Source: CAYFUF01 sp964394795
GTDB taxonomy: Bacteria > Bacillota > Clostridia > Tissierellales > Peptoniphilaceae
Direction: 5' to 3'
NCBI GenBank assembly: GCA_964394795.1
Contig: CAYMYX010000030.1
Span: 1-18,491 of the forward strand
DNA: 18,491 bases
Part shown: positions 6,792-13,709 of the stretch, one piece after another
How the letters are laid out: every line of letters starts with the position of its first letter
Numbering within the stretch: position 1 is the first letter of the stretch
Made by a program: the position numbers and the translations under genes
Notes under the pieces: generated by a model
Database searches by the model: none
What the model was told of the DNA's origin: nothing
The model's input: the letters and a program-made list of their open reading frames with translations, nothing else

Positions 6792-7544
6792 CTAATAAAC
6801 CGCCAACTTCCCCTTATCTGTCTCGACAATATTAATGTCCGTATCAAAGATGGAACTCAAAAGGGGGCCATCCATAATCTGATCCGGCTTTCCGAAAGCC
6901 ACAATCTGTCCGTCTTTCATGGCGCAGATGTGGTCCGAGTACTGGGCGGCAAAGTTGATGTCGTGCATAACGGTGATGATGGTACGGTTGAAGTGGTCTG
7001 CAGCTTCCCGCAGGTGCTTCATCATTTGTACGGATCTGGACACATCCAGGTTATTGAGGGGTTCGTCCAAGAGAACGTGATCGGTTTCCTGACAGAGGAC
7101 CATGGCCACATACGCTCTTTGCCGTTGGCCTCCTGAAAGTTCATCCAAGTAACGGTGTTCAAGGTCTTTCAAACCGAGGAAGTTGATATACTTTGAAATA
7201 ATTTCCTCGTCTTCCGCCGTCAGATTCCCATTGCTATAGGGGTAGCGGCCGAAACCAACCAGCTGACGGATGGTCAACTTGGTGACGAAGTGGTTTTCTT
7301 GACGGAGGATGGCCATCTCCTTGGCTAAACTCGTCGAGTCAGCCTCAGAAACATCCAAACCGGCCACACTGACGCTGCCCGCATCCATTTCCAGGAGGCG
7401 GCCGATCATGAGGAGCATGGTGGACTTCCCTGCACCGTTGGGACCGATCAGGGAAGTGACGCCGCAAGCAGGGATATCCAAATTCAGGGGTCCGATTTGG
7501 ACCTCGCTGCCATAACTTTTTTCTAGATTTTTTATGGAAATCAT
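6792..7544 (-). CDS. Iron-siderophore ABC transporter ATP-binding protein (FecE/YclP type)
   Basis: This 250-residue ATPase is the last gene of a four-gene siderophore import operon. It has Walker A GPNGAGKST (34-42), signature LSGGQRQR (136-143), Walker B HVLLDEP (156-162) and switch His194 (VMHD). The family resemblance is to ATPases of the YclNOPQ/CeuBCDE/Fat group, which take up Fe-catecholate siderophores such as petrobactin; the exact siderophore cannot be told. The start ATG lies within the end of the preceding permease gene (4-nt overlap), which points to coupled translation. No terminator is evident between its stop and the convergent M42 gene. Confidence 0.95.
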   Translation of the reverse strand: MISIKNLEKSYGSEVQIGPLNLDIPACGVTSLIGPNGAGKSTMLLMIGRLLEMDAGSVSVAGLDVSEADSTSLAKEMAILRQENHFVTKLTIRQLVGFGRYPYSNGNLTAEDEEIISKYINFLGLKDLEHRYLDELSGGQRQRAYVAMVLCQETDHVLLDEPLNNLDVSRSVQMMKHLREAADHFNRTIITVMHDINFAAQYSDHICAMKDGQIVAFGKPDQIMDGPLLSSIFDTDINIVETDKGKLAVY

Positions 7545-8584
7545 AATTCACCTTTTCTAAAAATCATCGCGAGGAAGGCTAAGCCGCCAACAAGCTCAAT
7601 GATGATGGATACGACGCCTTGGGCGTTGAAGACATGGTTCATCAAAAAGTAGGAACCGGTGAGGACGAGGAAGCCCAATAAGAGGGCCATAGGGAAGATA
7701 TACCTATTATCATACGTCGGTGTCAGCTGGTAAGCGAAGATGGATACCAAGAAACCGAAGAAGGTAATCGGACCAATTAAAGCGGTGGATACGGCCATGA
7801 GGATGGCCACATAGGTAAGGGTTCTCTTTATTCTCTTTTGGTAGTCGACGCCTAAGTTGGTGGCGACATCGCTACCTAATGCGACAATGTTCAACACTTT
7901 GGCTTCCCGCAGTAAGAGGAAGGCGGTTACGAGGACGAGAGGAACAGCGATGATAAAGTACTCGGACTCGGCATTATTGACCGAACCAAACAGCCTAGCT
8001 TGCAGGATATCAAACTCGGAAGGAGATAGCATCCGCCTCATGAAGGAGGATAGTGCTCTGAGTCCTTGACCCAAGATAATACCAAGGAGAAGCATCAACT
8101 GTAAGTCGCCCTTCCGGTTTTTCAACAAGCTACCATAGAGGAGCACACAGACGAGGACCATGATGGCCACTTGGGCAATGAAAGCCAAGTTTCCGGTTAG
8201 GCTCAAGAGACCGGCGGTTCCAGCAAAAAAGATGAATGCAGTTTGGACTGTGGAGTAGACCGCTTCGAATCCTAGCAAGGAGGGGGTAATAACCCTATTT
8301 CTAGTCACGGTTTGAAAAGCGACCGTGCTCAAACTCTGACAGGTAGCGGCAATCAGCATAGCGATGACGCCATTTAGTCTCCGTTGAGCGACCATAGGGA
8401 AGGAAGGCGAATCGATAGGTACTGGATTGTTGTAGACGAGTAAGCCAAAGATGGCCAACAGCGACGCGACAGCAAACAAGATGATAAGTATCCAATATCT
8501 TTTCATCTCTTCCTTGTTGCGGAAGGTAGTCGTTGTAAAGTCTCGATTAACAGATAGAGACTGTTGCCCTTGTGGATTGGTCAT
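7541..8584 (-). CDS. Iron-siderophore ABC transporter permease 2 (FecCD family)
   Basis: The product is 347 residues and strongly hydrophobic after a ~30-residue polar N-terminus, as expected for one half of a FecCD-type channel with about ten membrane segments. The start ATG overlaps the stop of permease 1 as ATGA, and AAAGGAGG lies 5 nt upstream of it, so this start is well supported although an internal Met (MKRYW) is closer to the first membrane segment. Motifs near the C-terminus (VALGSDVATNLGVDY; LIGPITFFGFLVSIFA) are the coupling-helix and channel segments of the family. It would pair with permease 1 as a heterodimer. Confidence 0.94.
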   Translation of the reverse strand: MTNPQGQQSLSVNRDFTTTTFRNKEEMKRYWILIILFAVASLLAIFGLLVYNNPVPIDSPSFPMVAQRRLNGVIAMLIAATCQSLSTVAFQTVTRNRVITPSLLGFEAVYSTVQTAFIFFAGTAGLLSLTGNLAFIAQVAIMVLVCVLLYGSLLKNRKGDLQLMLLLGIILGQGLRALSSFMRRMLSPSEFDILQARLFGSVNNAESEYFIIAVPLVLVTAFLLLREAKVLNIVALGSDVATNLGVDYQKRIKRTLTYVAILMAVSTALIGPITFFGFLVSIFAYQLTPTYDNRYIFPMALLLGFLVLTGSYFLMNHVFNAQGVVSIIIELVGGLAFLAMIFRKGEL

Positions 8585-9752
8585 GCCGGCCTCCTTTGCT
8601 TCAATAGAATGAATGCGAACACAAAGGAGCCTAGCGTACCAAGGATAAGAGATACCGGAAGTTCAAAAGGTGCAATGATAATTCGAGCAAAGATATCGCA
8701 GATCAGCATGGTTGACATGCCCAATAGGGCGACCCAAGGTAAGTTTGACTTCAAATCGTCGCCGCGAATCATGGAGACGATGTTAGGTACGATAAGCCCA
8801 AGGAAGGGAAGGTTTCCTATTACGGCGGATACAACACCGACTGCCACGGAGATCAGCGCGTTGGCGATAAATATCAGCTGTTGGTAGTTGAGGCCTAAGT
8901 TAGTAGCGATATCTCTGCCCAATCCTGCGACCGTCAGTCGGTCAGCGAACACGTAGATGGCTGCCGTTGTCGTAACGACAATCCAGAGATACTCGTAACG
9001 CCCTTGCTCGATAGTGGAGAAAGACCCCTGGAACCACACCTCGATTGTTTGAGTCAACTCGAAAGTGAGACCAAGGAAGGTGGAGAAGGCCGAGACGATG
9101 GCCCCAATCATTATTCCAATGATGGGCACGATAAGGGAAGATTTCAGTCGAACTCGTTGCAGCATATAGAAAAAGAAGAGGGTACCGACGAAGGAAAAGA
9201 GGATTGCCCCGGTCATCCGAGCCACCAAACTAGGCGATGGCAAGAGGACGTACACAAAAAGAAGTCCCAAACCCGCCCACTCCGTCGTTCCCGTTGTCGA
9301 TGGCTCGACGAAGCGGTTTTGGGTTACGAGTTGCATGNNNNNNNNNNNNNNNNNNNNNNNNNNNNNNNNNNNNNNNNNNNNNNNNNNNNNNNNNNNNNNN
9401 NNNNNNNNNNNNNNNNNNNNNNNNNNNNNNNNNNNNNCGTCGTTCCCGTTGTCGATGGCTCGACGAAGCGGTTTTGGGTTACGAGTTGCATGACAAGTCC
9501 CGAAATTGACATCGCCGTGCCGGCTAACATCAAGGCCAAGGTCCGGGGAATACGACTGATCAAAAAGATATCCCAACCGTGGTCACTATCCACAATGTTG
9601 TATGCACCCACAAAGAGGGAAACCAACGCAAGTAGGACAGTTGCCGCCAAGGTTAATAGGAACAAAACTTTTTCTTTTTGTTTTTTCTTATGTAAGGAGA
9701 GAGCAGCGTGCTCTCTCCTTTTTTCTTGATAGTGTTCAGGTTTGATCCGCAT
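8581..9752 (-). CDS. Iron-siderophore ABC transporter permease 1 (FecCD family), split by a scaffold gap
   Basis: Two open stretches, one on each side of a run of 100 N, encode the two parts of one FecCD permease. Both contain the same peptide (MQLVTQNRFVEPSTTGTT) because the same 55 bases stand on both sides of the gap. Removing the N run and one copy (155 nt) leaves 1017 nt, exactly 339 codons, in one continuous frame of 338 residues, which is normal family length. The gene is therefore probably intact and the gap artificial. The start at 9752 is 18 nt after the stop of the lipoprotein gene but has no good ribosome binding site. A hairpin overlaps codons about 11-20. AGLGRDIATNLGLNY is the typical coupling region. 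Confidence 0.88.
9283..9337. repeat. 55-base contig-end overlap, copy 1
   Basis: This segment is identical to 9438-9492 on the other side of the N run. It starts CGTCGTTCCC and ends GAGTTGCATG. It is best read as unmerged contig overlap and not as a biological repeat. Confidence 0.9.
9338..9437. other. Assembly gap (100 N)
   Basis: Exactly 100 N, a conventional placeholder for a gap of unknown size. The duplicated flanks and the intact merged reading frame indicate that no sequence is missing. Confidence 0.97.
9438..9492. repeat. 55-base contig-end overlap, copy 2
   Basis: Exact copy of 9283-9337. Coding across this copy continues directly into the upstream part of permease 1 on the minus strand. 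Confidence 0.9.
9695..9724. other. Strong hairpin in the 5' part of permease 1
   Basis: A perfect 12-bp stem (9695-9706 with 9710-9721, loop GCG) lies between the lipoprotein gene and the bulk of the permease 1 gene. On the plus strand it is followed by a T run (9720-9724) and resembles a terminator against antisense transcription. On the operon strand it has only two U before ACAU, so it should be a weak terminator. There it could act as an mRNA-processing or stability element that lowers permease levels relative to the binding protein. Confidence 0.55.
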
Positions 9753-9770
9753 AGGTAACCTAACTAAGTC

Positions 9771-10817
9771 TTATTGGCCTGAGAATGCGTTAGCAAGGGT
9801 CTCGAAGAGGTCAATAAACGTTTGAATGGACTCGTTGACGTAGGTGTCCGTTGGGGCGTAGACAACCTGTCCTTCGGTGAGCGCTGTGGCATTCTGCAAG
9901 GTAGCTGAATTTTCAATGACGTCCTGAGCGGGAAGGGACTCCTCGTTGGAAGTGGTTGCGCCATCACGGTCGAGGACTAAGAGCCAGTCCGGATTGCTTT
10001 CGGCTATCGCTTCCAGAGAAATATCGTCTCCTTGATGGTTAGAGGATGATGCATTCACATCAAGAGAAGGCGTCCAGTCAAAGATTTCAAAGAGGGGACC
10101 CCATACACGGCCGTGGCTAGGAGCTGAATAGCCGATCTGTCCGCCGGAAACTACCGTTGCCATCACGGTATCTTCACCGTTGTAGGCTTCCTTAACTTGA
10201 TCGATGGAAGCGTTAAGTTCATCGACTAGAGCCTGGGCTTCATCATTCTTATCGAAGAGTTCTCCTAACTCCAATGTGGAATTCGTCAGGCCATTCACCA
10301 GGCTAACGCCTGTTTCCTCGGCCGTCTCGGAAACATCGAAGTTAAAGTCGAGGATGATTGCTTCCGGTAAGAGCTCTTTGATGTCTTCATAGAAGCTGGC
10401 AAACCGTTGACCGATAATGACAACTTCCGGATCAGCAGCAACTAAGAGTTCAAAGTTTGGTTCACGGTGGTTACCGATATCGACGACATTCTCGTCAGCG
10501 AAATAAGCGCTCTCGCTGGTCATAACAGCCTTTGGCGCAGCTACCAGTTCGACGCCCCAAGCTTCTAGGGTTTCAAAGGTTCTGTTATCCAAAGAAGCAA
10601 CGCGTTCTGGGTTGACAGGAACTTCTTGACTTCCGTGAAGGTCATTGATTGTTACGGTACCTTCAGTAGCTTCTTCACTTTCGCTGGTATCTTGAGTAGA
10701 TTCGGCAGTGCTTTCCATTGGTTCTGCAGACGTACCCGACTCCTGACCACAAGCGGTCAGAACGAGGAGCAAGGCTAAAAATAGAGGGGCGATGGACTTG
10801 ATATGTAAGTTTTTCAT
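9771..10817 (-). CDS. Iron-siderophore ABC transporter substrate-binding lipoprotein
   Basis: This 348-residue protein starts with a lipoprotein signal peptide: basic MKNLHIK, a hydrophobic core and lipobox LTAC with Cys23 as the lipid-modified residue. An acidic, Ser/Thr-rich linker follows to about residue 50. The binding domain then begins VPVNPERVASLD, the typical start of CeuE/YclQ/FatB-type siderophore receptors with a single helical backbone between two lobes. It would hold the ferric siderophore outside the membrane for the two permeases. It is first in the operon, directly behind the predicted promoter and operators. Confidence 0.94.
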   Translation of the reverse strand: MKNLHIKSIAPLFLALLLVLTACGQESGTSAEPMESTAESTQDTSESEEATEGTVTINDLHGSQEVPVNPERVASLDNRTFETLEAWGVELVAAPKAVMTSESAYFADENVVDIGNHREPNFELLVAADPEVVIIGQRFASFYEDIKELLPEAIILDFNFDVSETAEETGVSLVNGLTNSTLELGELFDKNDEAQALVDELNASIDQVKEAYNGEDTVMATVVSGGQIGYSAPSHGRVWGPLFEIFDWTPSLDVNASSSNHQGDDISLEAIAESNPDWLLVLDRDGATTSNEESLPAQDVIENSATLQNATALTEGQVVYAPTDTYVNESIQTFIDLFETLANAFSGQ

Positions 10818-10850
10818 GGGTTATCCTACTTTCTAAGATTGGACTATGTA

Positions 10851-10866
10851 GTTAGCCATCGCTAAC
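10851..10866. promoter_or_regulatory. Operator-like inverted repeat, site 1
   Basis: GTTAGC-CATC-GCTAAC is a perfect 6-bp inverted repeat with a 4-nt centre. It lies 34 nt before the lipoprotein start codon, inside the predicted 5' untranslated region. The same architecture recurs at 10912. Confidence 0.55.
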
Positions 10867-10911
10867 ATCGAGGGATGGGTATCCTTGAACATATAGATGA
10901 GGGCCATCCTC

Positions 10912-10927
10912 GTTAACCTCGGCTAAC
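10912..10927. promoter_or_regulatory. Operator-like inverted repeat, site 2
   Basis: GTTAAC-CTCG-GCTAAC repeats the layout of site 1 with one mismatch in the arms. It lies 7-22 nt after the predicted -10, across the expected transcription start of the siderophore operon, which is where a repressor would act. The half-sites recall the GTTAG/CTAAC arms of DtxR-type iron-regulator sites, but the spacing differs, so the regulator is not identified. Confidence 0.55.
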
Positions 10928-10933
10928 ACGATA

Positions 10934-10962
10934 ATACTAGCAAATAATTTTTAGCTTGGCAA
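10934..10962 (-). promoter_or_regulatory. Predicted promoter of the siderophore operon
   Basis: Read on the minus strand, TTGCCA (10957-10962) and TAGTAT (10934-10939) are 17 nt apart. The -35 matches five of six consensus positions and the -10 four of six. Confidence 0.6.
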
Positions 10963-11033
10963 TAAATATTTTTAACGATAAGCTGACTAGGGTAAAATTT
11001 GTTCCAGTAAAGTTATTATCCACGGAGGAAAAA

Positions 11034-11753
11034 ATGGAAGTTAATCCTTATATTACTGCGGTTGTTTCTGCAGCAGGTAGAGGCAGTCGAATGGGGGGCG
11101 ATCAGAATAAAATGTTGCTCCACCTTCAAGGGAAGACCTTGTTGGAGCACACCTTGCAAGCTTTGCAAGGTGTAGGTTGCATCGACCACTTCGTCATCGT
11201 CATCCGGCCAGAAGATGAAGAAGAGATTGCTGGCGAGATTCTGCCTCAAGTTTTTAAATCCAAGGAAGCCTACACGACCACCTACGGCGGAGAGACTAGG
11301 GAAGATTCCACGTGGCAAGGCTTGCAGGCCATGCCCAAACAGACGACCACCGTCCTCTACCACGACGGGGCAAGGCCCTTTATCACGAAAGAGGTGGTGG
11401 ATAGGACCTTGGAAGCCTTAGCAAATTCAAATGCAGATGGCGTAATCTGTGTAGTTCCGGTCAAAGACACGATAAAAGTCATCAACGCCCAGAAGATGGT
11501 GGAGACGACCCCAAACAGGGCTAACCTGGTCGCCGTACAGACACCCCAAGTTTTTTATAAAGAAGCACTTATGAACGCTTATGAAAAGTCGCGGACAGAG
11601 GAAGTCAAGACCACAGACGATGCCCAGATCGTCGAGCTATTCGGTGGAAAGATTCTCACCGTACTTGGCGACTACGAGAATATCAAGATTACGACAAGAG
11701 AAGACCTCCTCACCGGAGACTTAATACTGGATTCCAGAAAGGAAAAGCAATGA
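11034..11753 (+). CDS. ispD: 2-C-methyl-D-erythritol 4-phosphate cytidylyltransferase
   Basis: IspD joins MEP to CTP to give CDP-ME, the third step of the MEP route to isoprenoids, in the cytoplasm. The 239-residue product shows the nucleotide-binding SAAGRGSRMG (12-21), catalytic Lys26, GGETREDSTWQGL (85-97), DGARPF (111-116) and the PVKDTIK segment (142-148). The frame is open upstream, but I take the ATG at 11034 because GGAGG (11024-11028) precedes it at 5 nt and the length then matches the family. Its stop overlaps the start of ispF by 4 nt (ATGA). The genes diverge from the siderophore operon; a possible promoter TTGGCA (10956-10961) with a weak -10 17 nt later would share its -35 region with the divergent promoter. 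Confidence 0.96.
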   Translation: MEVNPYITAVVSAAGRGSRMGGDQNKMLLHLQGKTLLEHTLQALQGVGCIDHFVIVIRPEDEEEIAGEILPQVFKSKEAYTTTYGGETREDSTWQGLQAMPKQTTTVLYHDGARPFITKEVVDRTLEALANSNADGVICVVPVKDTIKVINAQKMVETTPNRANLVAVQTPQVFYKEALMNAYEKSRTEEVKTTDDAQIVELFGGKILTVLGDYENIKITTREDLLTGDLILDSRKEKQ

Positions 11754-12256
11754 GAAAATTACCGTTTCGCCAAGGGTTAGGCTACGATGTCCACCAGCTC
11801 ACCGAAGGCCGAAAACTGATTTTAGGCGGCGTAGACCTTCCCTTTGAAAAGGGCCTCCTCGGCCACTCCGACGCCGACGTCTTGATCCACGCCATTATGG
11901 ACGCCATCTGCGGTGCCCTCAACTTGGGAGACATCGGGAAACTCTTCCCCGACACGGATCCGGAATACAAAGACATTTCTTCGTTGGAGCTTTTAGGTCG
12001 GGTTAAGGGCCATATGGATAACCTAGGCTACGAAATCGGCAATATTGACGCCATCGTTTGTGCCGAAAGACCAAAACTTGCCCCCGTCATTGAGGAGATG
12101 AAAGACAACATTGCCCGAGTCCTCGGCTGCGACATCCAACAAGTATCCGTCAAAGCAACAACCACAGAGAAGCTCGGCTTCGTCGGTCAAGAAGAAGGCC
12201 TAGAAAGCTTCGCCACCGTCCTTCTTCTGGCTAAAGAAGAAAACCAAGAGGGGTAG
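11750..12256 (+). CDS. ispF: 2-C-methyl-D-erythritol 2,4-cyclodiphosphate synthase
   Basis: IspF closes CDP-ME 2-phosphate to the cyclic diphosphate, two steps after IspD. The product has 168 residues, normal for the family. Metal ligands Asp13 and His15 (GYDVH) and His47 (ADVLIHAIMDA) are present, as is the TTTEKLGF substrate loop near residue 140. It overlaps ispD by 4 nt, so the two are translationally coupled; ispE is not in the window. The metK promoter starts 8 nt after its stop and I see no terminator between, so ispDF transcripts probably run into the SAM riboswitch. Confidence 0.97.
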   Translation: MRKLPFRQGLGYDVHQLTEGRKLILGGVDLPFEKGLLGHSDADVLIHAIMDAICGALNLGDIGKLFPDTDPEYKDISSLELLGRVKGHMDNLGYEIGNIDAIVCAERPKLAPVIEEMKDNIARVLGCDIQQVSVKATTTEKLGFVGQEEGLESFATVLLLAKEENQEG

Positions 12257-12263
12257 GTAAGGA

Positions 12264-12292
12264 TTGACAAAAACCCCTATTTCTGTTATGGT
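12264..12292 (+). promoter_or_regulatory. Promoter of metK
   Basis: A perfect TTGACA (12264-12269) and TATGGT (12287-12292) are separated by 17 nt. Transcription would begin near 12299, about 15 nt before the riboswitch aptamer. Confidence 0.75.
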
Positions 12293-12313
12293 AGGGAATA
12301 GAAAATTTCATAA

Positions 12314-12440
12314 CGCCTTATGAAGAGTGGTGGAGGGACAGGCCCAATGAAACCCAGCAACCTATTAAGTTAGGTGCTAAATCCTGCAGTGAGACTGGAA
12401 GATGAGGAGACTAGCTTGTCCAGTGGACAGGCTTTTTTTT
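12314..12440 (+). promoter_or_regulatory. SAM-I riboswitch (S-box) with terminator
   Basis: The conserved SAM-I core is clear: GTGGAGGGAC, GGCCCAATGAAACCCAGCAACC (from 12341) and GGTGCTAAATCC (12373-12384). P1 is closed by CCTTAT (12316-12321) with ATGAGG (12402-12407). Binding of S-adenosylmethionine is expected to stabilise P1 and allow the terminator at 12413-12440, so metK is switched off when SAM is plentiful. A GGACAGGC copy occurs both in the aptamer (12336-12343) and in the terminator 3' strand (12425-12432). Confidence 0.96.
12413..12440 (+). terminator. S-box terminator before metK
   Basis: AGCTTGTCC (12413-12421) pairs with GGACAGGCT (12425-12433) across a 3-nt loop with one G-T pair, followed by eight T (12433-12440). 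Confidence 0.92.
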
Positions 12441-12515
12441 GCCTTAAATAGCGCTGTGTCGACAGTGCTTCAGAACTATGAATCTATAACTATTGGAAGA
12501 AAGAGGGAACAAGAA

Positions 12516-13709
12516 TTGAGAAGAATACTAACGTCGGAATCCGTAACTGAAGGTCACCCAGATAAAGTCTGCGACCAGATTTCGGATGCCATCCTAGATG
12601 CCATCTTGGAAAAAGACCCTGATGCTCACGTGGCTTGCGAGACGTTCGCATCCACCGGCGCGGTTTTTGTCATGGGCGAAATTACCACAGAAGCATACGT
12701 AGATATTCAGAAGATTGCACGTAACACTATCCGCGAGATTGGTTATACCGGCTCTGACATGGGCTTCGACGCCGACACATGTGCCGTAATTACCTTAATC
12801 AATGAGCAGTCCCCTGACATCGCCGTAGGTGTCAACAACTCCTACGAGCATCGCTTGGGTGGCGAAGACATCAACGATAGTGTTGGTGCAGGAGACCAAG
12901 GCATTGTCTTTGGCTATGCTACCGATGAGACCGAGAGCCTAATGCCCATGCCCATCTACCTTGCCCACCTTTTAGCCAAGCGCTTGGCAACGGTGCGCAA
13001 GGAAGACATCGTCAAGAACCTTCGTCCCGACGGCAAATCTCAGGTCAGCGTCGAGTACGAAGATGGAAAACCGGTCCGTGTCCATAGCATCCTAATCTCT
13101 GCTCAACACAATCCCGATGCGGATTACAGTGATATGAAGGAACAGATCTGGAAAGAAGTTATCCAAGCGGTAATCCCCATGCGCCTCATCGATTCGGAGA
13201 CTGCCTTTTACTTCAACCCTACCGGCATCTTTGAGATGGGCGGTCCCCAGGCTGACACCGGTCTGACGGGAAGGAAAATCATTGTCGACACCTTTGGTGG
13301 CGTCGGCCACCACGGCGGTGGTGCTTTCTCCGGCAAGGATCCCACGAAGGTGGATCGTTCAGGTAGCTACTATGCCCGCTATGTGGCGAAGAATTTGGTC
13401 GCTGCCGGCCTTTGCCAACGGTGTGAAATCAGTGTGGCTTATGCCATAGGGATGGCCCGCCCCTTCTCCATCAACTTGGATACCTTTGGTACCGGCGTCG
13501 CTAGCGAAGAAAAGTTACTAGAGATTATCAATAAGGTGTTTGACTTCAGACCTAACGCCCTAATCACCAGCCTGGACCTTCGTCGTCCAATCTATAAGAA
13601 AACAGCAGCCTATGGTCACTTTGGCCGAGACGATCTCGACCTACCATGGGAAAAGCTAGACCAAGTTGATGCGCTCAGGAGGGAATATGAAGCCAATCAG
13701 CGTCAGTAG
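12516..13709 (+). CDS. metK: S-adenosylmethionine synthetase
   Basis: MetK makes SAM from methionine and ATP in the cytoplasm. From the TTG at 12516 the product has 397 residues, the usual length, and begins RRILTSESVTEGHPDKVCDQISD. GHPDK (13-17), GAGDQGIVFGYA (124-135) and GGGAFSGKDPTKVDRS (267-282) are the family signatures. I take the TTG because the protein then aligns at its N-terminus and GAGGG lies 8 nt upstream; the longer frame would start inside the riboswitch and there is no nearby ATG. At residue 266 (GVGHHGGG) a His stands where many family members have Arg. The last 23 nt overlap the start of arcA. Confidence 0.96.
   Translation: MRRILTSESVTEGHPDKVCDQISDAILDAILEKDPDAHVACETFASTGAVFVMGEITTEAYVDIQKIARNTIREIGYTGSDMGFDADTCAVITLINEQSPDIAVGVNNSYEHRLGGEDINDSVGAGDQGIVFGYATDETESLMPMPIYLAHLLAKRLATVRKEDIVKNLRPDGKSQVSVEYEDGKPVRVHSILISAQHNPDADYSDMKEQIWKEVIQAVIPMRLIDSETAFYFNPTGIFEMGGPQADTGLTGRKIIVDTFGGVGHHGGGAFSGKDPTKVDRSGSYYARYVAKNLVAAGLCQRCEISVAYAIGMARPFSINLDTFGTGVASEEKLLEIINKVFDFRPNALITSLDLRRPIYKKTAAYGHFGRDDLDLPWEKLDQVDALRREYEANQRQ

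Noticed and set aside
9283..9492. The 55-base repeat as a biological direct repeat or an insertion target duplication
   Set aside because: The exact 100-N run between the copies and the intact merged frame point to unmerged contig ends.
9752..9762. Palindrome TAGGTAACCTA at the permease 1 start as a third operator
   Set aside because: It lacks the GTTARC-N4-GCTAAC layout of the two promoter sites and is short enough to occur by chance.
12402..12515. Upstream extension of the metK frame to 12402
   Set aside because: It would run through the riboswitch P1 strand and terminator; MetK homology begins at the TTG at 12516.
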